From Haloferula rosea (GTDB lineage Bacteria; Verrucomicrobiota; Verrucomicrobiia; Verrucomicrobiales; Akkermansiaceae), in NCBI RefSeq assembly GCF_016595525.1, contig NZ_JAENII010000005.1, positions 62,001-126,000 on the forward strand: a DNA stretch of 64,000 nt. The letters run 5' to 3'. Numbering within the stretch: position 1 is the first letter of the stretch; each line of letters begins with the position of its first letter. This document shows positions 19,582 to 28,111 of the stretch, one piece after another. The translations under genes and the position numbers were made by a program. Below the pieces are notes generated by a model, which saw only the letters and a list, made by a program, of their open reading frames with translations, was not told the origin of the DNA and made no database searches.

Positions 19582-21480
19582 TCAGGAGTTCGCAGCCAGT
19601 TCCTCGAGGGTTTCCCACCGATTGTAGAGTTCGGCGGCGCGGGTTTTGGCGGTGTCCAGTGCCTCGACGACCTTGGGGACCTCGTTGAAATTCTCCGCTT
19701 GGAATGCGGGGTCGTTGAGTTTGCTTTCGAGGGCTTCGACCTCGGCCTCGGCCTCCATGATGCGCTCTTCCATGCCTTTGAGTTCCTTGCGCTCGGCGAG
19801 GGTCAGCTTGCGCGGCTTTGCCTGGCGCGGCTGGGTGGCCTTGCGGCGGGCTTCCGCGTCGCGCGCGGCGGCTGCGGCTTGGATTCGCTCGGCGTTCTCC
19901 CGCTGCTGCCGCTTCTCGAGGTAATACGAGTAGTTGCCCGGAGTGATGTGCACGCCCGAGTCCTCGAAGGCGACGATTTGGTCGCAGACGCGGTCGAGGA
20001 AGTAGCGGTCGTGGGAGACGACCAGCACGCTGCCGGGGAAGTCTGCGAGGGCTTCCTCAAGCATGCGCAGCGAGGGGAGGTCCAGGTCGTTGGTGGGTTC
20101 GTCGAGGACGAGGAGGTTGCCGCCGGTCTTCAGGACCTTGGCGAGCATGAGCCGGGCACGCTCGCCACCGGAGAGGAGGTCGACCCGTTCATTGATCCGG
20201 TCATCGGAGAAAAGGAAGCGCCGAAGGTAGGCACGAGCTCCGAGGAGTTCGTTGCCGAAGTGGAGCTTTTCGTTGCCGTCGGCGACTTCATCGAGAAGCG
20301 ATCCTGATCCATCGAGAACCATGCGGGTTTGGTCGATGTAGTTCACCTTCACCCGCTTTCCGAGAGTGGCTTTCCCTTCGCTGGGCTGGATCTGGTCGAG
20401 GCACAGCTTGAGGAGAGTGGTCTTGCCGACGCCGTTGCGTCCGACGATGCCCGTGCATTGGCCAGGGCGGAGTATGAGGTCGAGCTTGCGGAACAGCCAA
20501 CGGGGCGACTGCTCGCTGCCGACGTTGACGCCGGCTTTCTCGAGTTCGACGACGGTATTGCCCAACTCCGGCGGCGGGGGGATGAGGAGGTCCATCTCGC
20601 GCTCTTCGGGAGGGGCTTCGATCCCATCGATCTCGTAGAACTTGTCGAGGCGATGGCGGGATTTGGTGGTGCGCGCCTTGACGCCGGCCCGCACCCACTC
20701 GAGCTCTTCGCGCAGGAAGCGCTGGCGTCGACGTTCCGTCTGGCTGGCGATCTGTTGGCGGATTGCCTTGGCCTCGAGGAAAGCGGTGTAGTTGCCCGGG
20801 TGGGAGAAGGCGGTGCCGTGATCGATCTCGACGATGCGGGTTGCGATGACATCGAGGAAATAGCGGTCGTGGGTGACGAAGATTACTGCGCCCGTGTAGG
20901 TTTTGAGGAAGTCCTCAAGCCAGCGGATGGAGTCGGCATCGAGGTGGTTGGTTGGCTCATCGAGCAGGAGCAGGTCGGGTTGGGATGCGAGCGCCCGGCA
21001 CAGGGCGACGCGGCGTTTTTCTCCACCCGAGAGCGGGCCGGTTTCGGACTCGAGAGGTGGGGTGCCGAGTTTGTTGGCCAAGGACTGGATCCGGGCATCG
21101 AGGTTCCAGCCGTCGGCATGCTCGATGAGGTGGAGGAGTTCCGCGAGCTCGTCTTCGCTGCCGTCGCCTTCCTCGTATCTGCGGATGGCCTCGACGACAT
21201 CGGCTGCTCCGGCGGCGATGTTTTCGTGGATGGATCGAGTCGGATCCAACTCGAACTCCTGGGGAAGGTATCCGACCCGCAACTGGCGGCGACGAGAGAT
21301 GTCACCCGAGTCCGGGGCCGACTCTTCGGCGAGGATCTTGAGCAGGGAGGTCTTGCCGCATCCGTTGCGGCCGACCAGTCCGACCTTCTCTCCTGCCGAG
21401 ACGGCCAGGGTGACACCATCGAGGAGGGTCTGGGGTCCGTAGGCGAGCCGGATTTCGTTGGCGGATAGGAGAGCGGACAT
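19582..21480 (-). CDS. ABC-F family ATP-binding protein (Uup-like)
   Basis: Soluble protein of 632 residues with two ABC ATPase domains and no membrane domain, typical of ABC-F factors that act on ribosomes. The first domain has GLVGRNGCGKTSLLK, LSGGEKRRVALCRAL and LLLDEPTNHLD. The second has GIVGRNGVGKTTLLK, LSGGERARLMLAKVL and LVLDEPTNDLDL. The linker carries the charged RRRQRFLREELEWVRAG helix, and the C-terminus has a coiled coil (LKGMEERIMEAEAEVEALE), as in Uup. The start MSALLSANEIRLAYG at 21480 fits the family. The frame is open another 99 codons upstream, but that part overlaps the next gene in a different frame and is rejected. Target: translation or branch-migration-related roles as for Uup; not resolvable here. 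Confidence 0.93.
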   Translation of the reverse strand: MSALLSANEIRLAYGPQTLLDGVTLAVSAGEKVGLVGRNGCGKTSLLKILAEESAPDSGDISRRRQLRVGYLPQEFELDPTRSIHENIAAGAADVVEAIRRYEEGDGSEDELAELLHLIEHADGWNLDARIQSLANKLGTPPLESETGPLSGGEKRRVALCRALASQPDLLLLDEPTNHLDADSIRWLEDFLKTYTGAVIFVTHDRYFLDVIATRIVEIDHGTAFSHPGNYTAFLEAKAIRQQIASQTERRRQRFLREELEWVRAGVKARTTKSRHRLDKFYEIDGIEAPPEEREMDLLIPPPPELGNTVVELEKAGVNVGSEQSPRWLFRKLDLILRPGQCTGIVGRNGVGKTTLLKLCLDQIQPSEGKATLGKRVKVNYIDQTRMVLDGSGSLLDEVADGNEKLHFGNELLGARAYLRRFLFSDDRINERVDLLSGGERARLMLAKVLKTGGNLLVLDEPTNDLDLPSLRMLEEALADFPGSVLVVSHDRYFLDRVCDQIVAFEDSGVHITPGNYSYYLEKRQQRENAERIQAAAAARDAEARRKATQPRQAKPRKLTLAERKELKGMEERIMEAEAEVEALESKLNDPAFQAENFNEVPKVVEALDTAKTRAAELYNRWETLEELAANS

Positions 21481-21524
21481 GCGGGCGAGATCAACGGCCA
21501 GTGAGCGCTGCATTGCAACCCGCA

Positions 21525-22724
21525 TCACTCCTGATCGGCCAACTTCAGGGCGCCGCGGGCGGCATGGGTGGCCGTGGCAAAGCATCCCTGAATGAGGTAG
21601 CCTCCGGTGGGTGCTTCCCAGTCGATCATTTCCCCGCATGCGTAGACGCCGGGAAGCCGGCGAAGCTGCAGGGAGTCGTCGAGCTCGCTCCAGGCGATGC
21701 CGCCCGCCGAGGAAATTGCCTCGTCGATGGGCCGCGGTCGGGTGAGCGGGATGACGAGTCCCTTCACGGCGCGGCAAAGGGTGTCCACATTGTCGAAGGG
21801 CCCGGCGACATGATCGAGGATCAGCGCGGCGTGGCGGGTGAGCTTCAGTCGCTCACATGCATTGTCGAGGAAGTCCTTCCGCACGCTCTCCATCTTGCGC
21901 AGCAGCCCCTCAAGGGGGACCTCCGGCTTCAGGTCGATCTCGATGACCGGTGCCGGCATCTCGCGAAGAAACGGACCAAGTTGATAGATGGCGCCTCCCT
22001 CGAAGCCATAGCGGGTGGGCATCAACTCGCCCTGGATCCGGATCGGGCCGGCCGACACGGCGAGGTTCTTCATCGGTTGGCCTTCGATGCGGCCGACGAG
22101 CTCCGCGGGCCAGTCGACTTCCCATCCGCAGTTGGCGGGTTGGAGCGGGGTGATGACGATGCCATGACTTTGCAGGAGCGAGGTCCACTTGCCGTCTGAC
22201 CCGGTTTTCGACCACGAGGCACCACCCAGCGCGAGGATCGCGGCGTCGAAGACAAGTGGATCACCGTGGTTGAACTGGAGCGTGACCTGCTCGTTGGCAT
22301 CGAGCGAGGTGAGGGTGTGGTTGACCTGAAATAGGACGCCTTGTTTGCGGAGTCTCTCCACCCACCTTCGCAGCAGGGGGGCGGCCTTCATTTCCTTCGG
22401 GTAGACGCGTCCGGTTCGTTGCTCGAAGGTTTCGATGCCGAGCTGGGCGGCCCAGTTGCGCAGGTCGGTCGGTGAGAACGAGCGAATGATCCGGGCAAAA
22501 TGTTCGGCGGGCATGCCGGGGCCCGAGTAGCGGGTGACGAACTGATCGAGGTCCTCCCCGTGCGTGATGTTCAGCCCGCCGTAGCCTGCCACGAGGAGTT
22601 TGCGTCCCACCGATCGCTTGCCTTCAAACACGGTGACTTTGGCACCGCCAGCGGCACAAGCTTCTGCCGCACGAAGACCTGCAGGGCCTCCGCCGATGAT
22701 GGCGATATTCGGAGATTCGGGCAC
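21525..22724 (-). CDS. NAD(P)/FAD-dependent oxidoreductase, HI0933/TIGR03862-type flavoprotein
   Basis: About 399 residues with an N-terminal Rossmann FAD motif IAIIGGGPAGLRAAEA, then VFEGKRSVGRKLLVAGYGGLNITHG, the family's 'GR..NIT' signature. The C-terminal end GVYACGEMIDWEAPTGGYLIQGCFATATHAARGAL is the second FAD contact. The WEAPTGGY motif is characteristic of the TIGR03862 subgroup, in contrast to the BaiN-type relative at 28112-29365. The most likely start is a GTG at 22724; the open frame continues to 22850, but that stretch is low-complexity, contains two hairpins and overlaps the neighbouring gene. Its substrate is unknown; relatives are annotated as aminoacetone oxidase-like or general flavoproteins. 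Confidence 0.85.
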   Translation of the reverse strand: MPESPNIAIIGGGPAGLRAAEACAAGGAKVTVFEGKRSVGRKLLVAGYGGLNITHGEDLDQFVTRYSGPGMPAEHFARIIRSFSPTDLRNWAAQLGIETFEQRTGRVYPKEMKAAPLLRRWVERLRKQGVLFQVNHTLTSLDANEQVTLQFNHGDPLVFDAAILALGGASWSKTGSDGKWTSLLQSHGIVITPLQPANCGWEVDWPAELVGRIEGQPMKNLAVSAGPIRIQGELMPTRYGFEGGAIYQLGPFLREMPAPVIEIDLKPEVPLEGLLRKMESVRKDFLDNACERLKLTRHAALILDHVAGPFDNVDTLCRAVKGLVIPLTRPRPIDEAISSAGGIAWSELDDSLQLRRLPGVYACGEMIDWEAPTGGYLIQGCFATATHAARGALKLADQE

Positions 22725-22739
22725 CGGAGGAGGGTGCTG

Positions 22740-22808
22740 GTGACGGTCGCCGGGTTCAAGCCCGGGGGTCACAGGGAGAAGGGAAGCGGAAGAGCCTTCC
22801 TTCGGCTC
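22740..22808. terminator. two hairpins between the flavoprotein and the secreted unknown gene
   Basis: Hairpin one has an outer stem GTGAC/GTCAC (22740-22744 with 22768-22772) and an inner stem CCGGG/CCCGG around TTCAAG. Hairpin two is GAGCC/GGCTC (22792-22808) around a 7-base loop. Both lie just past the stop of the 22826-24085 gene on the minus strand. No T-run follows, so termination is possible but unproven. Confidence 0.35.
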
Positions 22809-22825
22809 ATGGCTGGATGGCGCTA

Positions 22826-24085
22826 TCAAGGCACGGCGACCACTTCCCAACCGGTCGATTGGAAGCCGGCGCTGGCGGCGGGGCTGAGTGAACCACCGAG
22901 GAGAAGGCGACGCTTGCCTGCGCCCAGGTCCTGTCGGCCTGCGAACTCGGCGACCTGGGCGGTCCAGAAGACTTCATCAACCGGTGCCGGAACTTCCATG
23001 ACTCCATCCGCCGTGATGCCGGCCGGGAGACGACCGAAGACCTTGAGTTCCTGATAGGGGGCGAGGCGGTGCCGCTTGATGAGCTCTTCCAGCGCTTGGT
23101 TGAGAAACTCGACCTGGCGGACTTCCGCCAGTCCTTGGGCGATGCCGATGACCTCCGCCTTGGCGGGGCCGGCGGGCAGTTTCTTCAAGGACTCCACGAT
23201 CGAGTGACGAAGCGAGATGGTCATGGCGGGGTTGAGGAGCACTTCATTGATCACCGTTTCCGAGACTCCCATGGCGACGAGCGCTTCGCGATCGCGCAGG
23301 TTGAGTTCGCCGGGCGTGGTGTCGTAGATGTCCTCGGGAAGGCCCACTGCCTTGGTGGCTGTCAGGGCGACGGAGGCTCCTCCTGATGCCGCGGCGGCTC
23401 CGACCCGAAGAGGAAGGCCGCCGGCGAAGAAGGCCCAGGTGACCTTTTCCATCTCGTCCTGAAGGCGCTGGTTATCCGAGTAGGGGTCGACCCCGAGTTG
23501 GCGGGCGGTGTCCAACTTGGCGAGATCGAACCCGGCAACGCTCTTGGCGGCTTCGCCGATGCCGCGTCCGGTGTCGGCAAGTGCCTCGCTGGTTTCTTCT
23601 TCACCGGACTCGTCGATCTTACGCCCGACCTTGCGCGCGGCGTTGCCGATCGAGTCACCCACTTTGCTGAAAAAATGGCCGACGGTTTTCGGTGCCTGTT
23701 TGATGGCTTCCTGGGGGTCGTCGACGATGTTCTTCACGGCATCAATCGGTGCCTCGACGGATTTCTTGAGTCCATCGGCGAAGAGGTCGCTCTTGCTGAC
23801 GGCGGCCAGCTTGGCGATGGCGCCGAGTTCCTGGACTCTCTCTTCGAGTTGACGTCGGCCGACGCACTTGAACACGCCGAAGTCGGAATCGATGGTGTAG
23901 TGGGTGAGGTATCCATCGCTGGGCGCCATCTCACGGACCCGGTGGTGGGGGCCCTGAAGGAGTTCGGCGGGCAGGATTTGGGATGCCTGAAGGACCGGGG
24001 CCACTTCGAAGGCCTTCGCCTCCAGGGCGCTGGCGAAGGAGGTGAGGGCGACGCAGGCAAAGCCGGTCAGGATTGGTGTTTTCAT
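22826..24085 (-). CDS. exported protein of unknown function
   Basis: A 419-residue protein with a clear signal peptide (MKTPILTGFACVALTSFASALEA). Mature features: an N-terminal segment with a single Cys (DFGVFKCVGRRQLEER), a long amphipathic, charged stretch (about 75-185, ending near DTGRGIGEAAKSVAGFDL), and an Ala/Gly-rich hydrophobic patch (RVGAAAASGGASVALTATKA) that could insert into or pack on a membrane. A helical region with NEVLLNPAMTISLRHSIVESL follows. I know similar unnamed proteins from Gram-negative genomes but no function. The ATG at 24085 gives the signal peptide; the frame opens at 24097. Its neighbours on the same strand (DUF808 and a flavoprotein) do not suggest a pathway. 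Confidence 0.65.
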   Translation of the reverse strand: MKTPILTGFACVALTSFASALEAKAFEVAPVLQASQILPAELLQGPHHRVREMAPSDGYLTHYTIDSDFGVFKCVGRRQLEERVQELGAIAKLAAVSKSDLFADGLKKSVEAPIDAVKNIVDDPQEAIKQAPKTVGHFFSKVGDSIGNAARKVGRKIDESGEEETSEALADTGRGIGEAAKSVAGFDLAKLDTARQLGVDPYSDNQRLQDEMEKVTWAFFAGGLPLRVGAAAASGGASVALTATKAVGLPEDIYDTTPGELNLRDREALVAMGVSETVINEVLLNPAMTISLRHSIVESLKKLPAGPAKAEVIGIAQGLAEVRQVEFLNQALEELIKRHRLAPYQELKVFGRLPAGITADGVMEVPAPVDEVFWTAQVAEFAGRQDLGAGKRRLLLGGSLSPAASAGFQSTGWEVVAVP

Positions 24086-24154
24086 GCCACCATGCATCGA
24101 CCTTTCGCCTCATGGGTGTCAAGGGTGCAGACTCATTCTTCGCAGGGGCCGGAC

Positions 24155-25075
24155 TCAATGGCTTTTGCCGCGAGCCTTCTGCACGCCCGTGACCACCAGC
24201 CATGCGATGGCCCCGGTGGCGAGTCCGACGACTCCGTTGAGTAGGGCTTCGGAGAGGGCGCTGAGGAAGGTGCCGACATCTTCGATGGCCCCGATCTTGT
24301 GGACCATGCCTTCGATGGAGTGATGCAGCCAAGGGAGACCGTGGGCAATGATGCCTCCACCGACGAGGAACATGGCAGCCGTGCCAACGATGGTCAGGCC
24401 CTTCATCAGGAAGGGTGCGAACCACAGGATGCCGCGGCCCATGGAGCGGGAGGCGGCCCCGGTTTTCTGGCTGAGATGAAGCCCGAGGTCATCGAGCTTC
24501 ACGATCCCGGCGACCAGTCCATAGACCCCGGCGGTCATGACGACAGCGATGATGGACAGGACGAGGAGCTGGGTGGAGAAGGTCGAGTCGGCGACGATGC
24601 CCAGCGTGATGGCGATGATTTCGGCGGATAGGACGAAGTCCGTGCGAATGGCGCCCTTGACTTTGGCCTTCTCCGTGTCAACCGGGGCGGGTGGGGCAGC
24701 GAGTTCCTTCGCGACCTGCTCCGGCATCTTCTTACTGCGGTGGAAGAAGTGATGGATGAGCTTTTCGGTGCCCTCGAAGCACAGGTAGGTGCCGCCGACC
24801 ATCAGGAGAGGTGTGATCAACCACGGGGCCACCGCGCTGATGCCGAGTGCAACCGGGACGAGGATGAGTTTGTTGACGAAGGATCCCTTGGCGACGGCCC
24901 AGACGACGGGCAGCTCCCTCTTGGCGACAACGCCGCTGACCTGTTGCGCATTGAGGGCGAGGTCGTCACCCAGCACACCGGCGGTCTTCGATGCCGCCGT
25001 CTTGGTCATGACCGACACGTCGTCAAGGATCGACGCGATGTCGTCTAACAGAGTCAGGAGACTTCCAAAGGCCAT
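24155..25075 (-). CDS. DUF808 family membrane protein (YedI-like)
   Basis: Polytopic inner-membrane protein of 306 residues. The start MAFGSLLTLLDDIASILDDVSVM is nearly invariant in DUF808/YedI proteins, and KTAGVLGDDLALNAQQVSG follows as in the family. Hydrophobic segments include LVPVALGISAVAPWLITPLLMVGG, LLVLSIIAVVMTAGVYGLVAGIV, an internal GLTIVGTAAMFLVGGGIIAHG and a C-terminal GLATGAIAWLVV. A glutamate-containing loop (CFEGTEKLIHHFF) lies after helix two. The function is unknown in all organisms I recall. It is a single gene, 24 bases downstream of the DUF1080 gene on the same strand. Confidence 0.88.
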   Translation of the reverse strand: MAFGSLLTLLDDIASILDDVSVMTKTAASKTAGVLGDDLALNAQQVSGVVAKRELPVVWAVAKGSFVNKLILVPVALGISAVAPWLITPLLMVGGTYLCFEGTEKLIHHFFHRSKKMPEQVAKELAAPPAPVDTEKAKVKGAIRTDFVLSAEIIAITLGIVADSTFSTQLLVLSIIAVVMTAGVYGLVAGIVKLDDLGLHLSQKTGAASRSMGRGILWFAPFLMKGLTIVGTAAMFLVGGGIIAHGLPWLHHSIEGMVHKIGAIEDVGTFLSALSEALLNGVVGLATGAIAWLVVTGVQKARGKSH

Positions 25076-25099
25076 GATGGGTTGGGTGAGGAGAGGGAC

Positions 25100-25933
25100 T
25101 CAGTCTTCGATCTCCTCGATCCAGATGTTCCGGAATCTCACCGGATTGCCGTGGTCCTGCAGGGCGATGGGTCCCTTGTCGCCGTGGGCCTTGTATTCGG
25201 AAACCGAGTGAGGTCCACGCCAGCCCGTGCCGCCGGAGAGTTCGACGTCATCATGGATGGTCACGCCGTTGTGGATGACGGTGAAGCGTGCCTTGCGGGT
25301 GACCTTTCCATCCTTGTCGAAGATGGGGCGGTGGAAGGTGATGTCGTAGGTCTGCCACTCTCCGGGTGGGCGGCTTGCATTCACCTTCGGGACGGCCCGG
25401 CCGTAGATCGCACCGCACTGTCCATCGGGGTAGGTCTGGTTCTCGTAGGAATCCAGGATCTGGACTTCATAGATGCCCATCAGGAAGAGCCCGCTGTTGC
25501 CACGTCCCTGGCCGGCACCCTTGACCTTCGCGGGAGTGGCGAACTCGAGATGAAGGCGGCAGGATCCGAACTCTTCCTTGGTTTGAATGTAGCCGGCGCC
25601 CTTGACCGACTCCATCGCGCCATCGACGAGCTTCCATTCCTTGTCGCCTTTCTTGGTCGGTACCCACTGCGCCATCGACTCGGCGGAGCCATCGAAGAGC
25701 ACCTTGGCGGATGCCGGGGCCTTGGCCTTTTCCGCATCGTAGGGCGGAGGGGTGACGACCTTGGGTTGCGGTTGTTTGGCGGGGTCCGTCTCGTGGACCT
25801 TGATGCCGTCGATGAACATGTATTCGACCTTCTTGTCGTTCTCGATCCGGATCTCCTTCTTGATCACGGGTTCGGCCGACGCGCAGGTCAGCAGGGCGGT
25901 CGAAGTCAGGAGAATCCGCGTGGTAGTGAGCAT
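25100..25933 (-). CDS. secreted DUF1080 protein (3-keto-disaccharide hydrolase-like fold)
   Basis: A 277-residue exported protein with a signal peptide (MLTTTRILLTSTALLTCASA). After a linker of about 60 residues comes the DUF1080 beta-sandwich: KVLFDGSAESMAQW, DGAMESVKGAGYIQTKEEFG, FRL-like strand CRLHLEF, NSGLFLMGIYEVQILDSY, CGAIYGR, and GEWQTYDITFHRP near the C-terminal half, all diagnostic. DUF1080 proteins are abundant in Planctomycetes and Verrucomicrobia. Some hydrolyse 3-keto-glucosides, and others are fused to PQQ or cytochrome modules. Here the domain stands alone. The divergent neighbour is the spermidine-synthase-like gene. Confident in the family, not in the substrate. Confidence 0.87.
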   Translation of the reverse strand: MLTTTRILLTSTALLTCASAEPVIKKEIRIENDKKVEYMFIDGIKVHETDPAKQPQPKVVTPPPYDAEKAKAPASAKVLFDGSAESMAQWVPTKKGDKEWKLVDGAMESVKGAGYIQTKEEFGSCRLHLEFATPAKVKGAGQGRGNSGLFLMGIYEVQILDSYENQTYPDGQCGAIYGRAVPKVNASRPPGEWQTYDITFHRPIFDKDGKVTRKARFTVIHNGVTIHDDVELSGGTGWRGPHSVSEYKAHGDKGPIALQDHGNPVRFRNIWIEEIED

Positions 25934-26038
25934 GAACCATGTTTGCGGAAGGTGCGTGGGGAATCAAGGCTGGAGGACGGAAGCGGCCAGCGGGCGGGTT
26001 GGCCTTGTTTGTCCCGTGGTTTCGGCAATGGTCGCCGC

Positions 26039-26728
26039 ATGAAGCCGTATGTGCAACTCGCCGAGGTCCGATTGGACGATGGTACCCTGTATTCGCTCCA
26101 CCGACATGACGGCCGGTTCTATCTGAAGTACAACGGTCTGGAGCTGATGAGCACGTCGCTGACGTACTCCGAGCAGCAATTGGCGGATCTGGGTTGTCAG
26201 GCGATTGCGGAAGGGGCGCCGAAGCGTCCCGCCTGTCCGAGGGTGCTGATTGGTGGTCTCGGCATGGGGTTCACCCTGAAACGGGTGCTGGAGGTGGTGG
26301 GTCGTCCGGCTCACGTCGACGTCGCCGAGTTGGTTCCCGAAATCATCGAGTGGAATCGGACCTTCCTCGCCGAGCACAATGGTCCGCTCATGGATGACCC
26401 GAGGACCCACGTCCATCTGGCGGACCTCTACGACTGCCTGCCGAAGCGTCCGGAGGATCGCTACGACGCCATCCTCATCGATATCGATGACACCCCTGAG
26501 ATGCTCATCACGGAGGACAACAGCAAGCTCTACACCCAGTCGTTTCTCGCCAAGTTGAAGGGCTCCCTGAACCCGGGTGGATGCCTCGCCTACTGGCTCG
26601 GCGCACCAATGCCGAAGTTCGTGAAGTCACTCATGAAGGCCGGGTTCCACGTGGAGGAGACCAAGACGAAGCCGCACGAACGGTCGAAGCAATTCCGCCA
26701 CCGGATCTACGTGGCGCGGCCGAAGTAG
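26039..26728 (+). CDS. spermidine synthase-like methyltransferase-fold protein
   Basis: A 229-residue protein with the fold of spermidine synthases: an N-terminal beta-strand region (GTLYSLHRHDGRFYLKYNG), the Rossmann glycine motif RVLIGGLGMGFTLKRVLE, the acidic strand end HVDVAELVPEIIEWNRTFL, the second acid DPRTHVHLADLYDC, and DAILIDIDDTPE. Authentic SpeE enzymes have GGGDG at the first motif and a longer N-terminal domain, so polyamine synthesis is doubtful. It belongs to the broad 'spermidine synthase-like' group. The start at 26039 was chosen because the upstream 319 codons of open frame are the shadow of the opposite-strand DUF1080 gene. The gene is convergent with the DUF418 gene, five bases away. 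Confidence 0.78.
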   Translation: MKPYVQLAEVRLDDGTLYSLHRHDGRFYLKYNGLELMSTSLTYSEQQLADLGCQAIAEGAPKRPACPRVLIGGLGMGFTLKRVLEVVGRPAHVDVAELVPEIIEWNRTFLAEHNGPLMDDPRTHVHLADLYDCLPKRPEDRYDAILIDIDDTPEMLITEDNSKLYTQSFLAKLKGSLNPGGCLAYWLGAPMPKFVKSLMKAGFHVEETKTKPHERSKQFRHRIYVARPK

Positions 26729-26733
26729 GGGGC

Positions 26734-28011
26734 TCAGGCGGTTCGGAGTTTGCCGTAGGACATGCGGCGCCAGAGCCACTCGAGGGGGCCGAGTTTGAAG
26801 CGCTTCAGCCAGAGATGGGCGAATGCCATTTGCAGCCCGAAGATGGCGAGGGCAAGGACGAGGAGTTCGGCATGACCGAGCTTCTCGAAGAGCCCCAGCC
26901 CGGCCCCGGTGAAAAGGAGGTAGCCGATGAGCGATTGGGAAAGATAGAGGGTCAGGGCCATGCGGCCCGCCGGCGCGAAGGATGCCAGCCATCGTGGAGG
27001 GTGTTGCTTCTGGAGCAGTCGAATCACCAGGCACATGAAGCCGAATGCCATGAGAGGAGCACTGCATTCACCTAACAGGTATGCCCAGGCGGAATGGTGT
27101 CCGTCGTTGATGGCTGCGATGGAGGCGGGGGATCGGGTCAGCAGGAAGCCTGTCAGGATTCCAGTGAGTGCGCCCGTGAGGTAGTGTATGGGTGCCCACT
27201 TCATCTCGAAGAATCCGGTGCGAAGCAGGGCCATGCCGATGAGCATCAGGCCGCCGCAGAACTGAGCGAGGCCGAAGGGCAAGGCAAAGAACTGGAGGAC
27301 TGCCGCGGTCTTGGCGTTGTGCAGGAACCACCCTTGCCACGGTCCGGTGACTGCTGCGATCTCCGCTTGGATGGCTTCGGGTCCGGGATACCAGAGCTCG
27401 TCAAGGTAATCGGCTGAATCCGGGAACTGACCGAGGAATTCGAACAGGAAGGTATTGAACAGGATCGAGCCGAGGATGGAAACGAGGCCGATGGCAACTT
27501 GAAGCCATACCCGGATCCGTCGCATCAGGTAAACGATGAACCCGGTGATGGCGTAGCTGAACAGGATGTCGCCGAACCAGAGGAAGTAGGCGTGCAGCAG
27601 TCCGATTCCAGCGAGGATGGCGTAGCGCTTGTAGAACTTGGGTGCACTGGAAAGCCCGGCTTCGTCCTCGCGGCGGGTGGACAGGATGATGCCGGCGCCG
27701 AAGAGCATGGCGAAGGTGCTGATGGCCCGTCCTGACACGAGGTAGTGGGTGAGTGACCACGCCGCGTGGTCGACCGGGTCCAGGGGGCCGGCATGAAACG
27801 GATTCTCGTAGGCTGCCTGCACCAACCCGAACGACTGGATGTTCATGAGCAGGATGCCGAGCACGGCCATGCCTCGCAGGATGTCCAAGCTTGCGATGCG
27901 GGCCGACGCCTTGGTCGGTTGCCGCCCCGGCATCGGAGGGGGTGCGGAAACCGCCGGGATGGCAGCGGGTGTTAGGGAGTCGTCGGGGATTCGGCAGGCT
28001 TGCGGCGGCAT
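26734..28011 (-). CDS. DUF418 family membrane protein (YeiB-like)
   Basis: Polytopic protein of 425 residues with about ten hydrophobic helices. The N-terminal core RIASLDILRGMAVLGILLMNIQSF is the signature of DUF418/YeiB and related acyltransferase-like proteins. The C-terminal DUF418 domain has APAGRMALTLYLSQSLIGYLLF and GPLEWLWRRMSYGK at the very end. Family members are suspected transporters or transacylases, with no proven substrate. A proline-rich leader of about 35 residues precedes the core; translation may begin instead at the ATG at 27933. The 5' end faces the BaiN-type flavoprotein gene, which lies on the opposite strand 100 bases away. Confidence 0.86.
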   Translation of the reverse strand: MPPQACRIPDDSLTPAAIPAVSAPPPMPGRQPTKASARIASLDILRGMAVLGILLMNIQSFGLVQAAYENPFHAGPLDPVDHAAWSLTHYLVSGRAISTFAMLFGAGIILSTRREDEAGLSSAPKFYKRYAILAGIGLLHAYFLWFGDILFSYAITGFIVYLMRRIRVWLQVAIGLVSILGSILFNTFLFEFLGQFPDSADYLDELWYPGPEAIQAEIAAVTGPWQGWFLHNAKTAAVLQFFALPFGLAQFCGGLMLIGMALLRTGFFEMKWAPIHYLTGALTGILTGFLLTRSPASIAAINDGHHSAWAYLLGECSAPLMAFGFMCLVIRLLQKQHPPRWLASFAPAGRMALTLYLSQSLIGYLLFTGAGLGLFEKLGHAELLVLALAIFGLQMAFAHLWLKRFKLGPLEWLWRRMSYGKLRTA

Positions 28012-28111
28012 GGGGCCGCGACAAGCCGAATTGTTTCCGCGGCTGGATTGGTGGCGAGTGGTCGATCATGAGGGCTGGATTGTCGGGGGATGGCATCGCA
28101 TGGTCCGTGCG

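Noticed and set aside
21481-21777. N-terminal extension of the ABC-F protein
   Set aside because: It overlaps the well-supported C-terminal FAD motif of the flavoprotein gene in another frame and is arginine-rich noise.
22740-22772. tRNA-like T-arm (CCGGG TTCAAG CCCGG)
   Set aside because: The loop is six bases rather than seven, no acceptor stem or anticodon arm lies upstream and no CCA follows. It is a hairpin between genes.
25082-26038. Long open frame joined to the spermidine-synthase-like gene
   Set aside because: It is antisense to the DUF1080 gene; high-GC shadow frames of this kind are common here.
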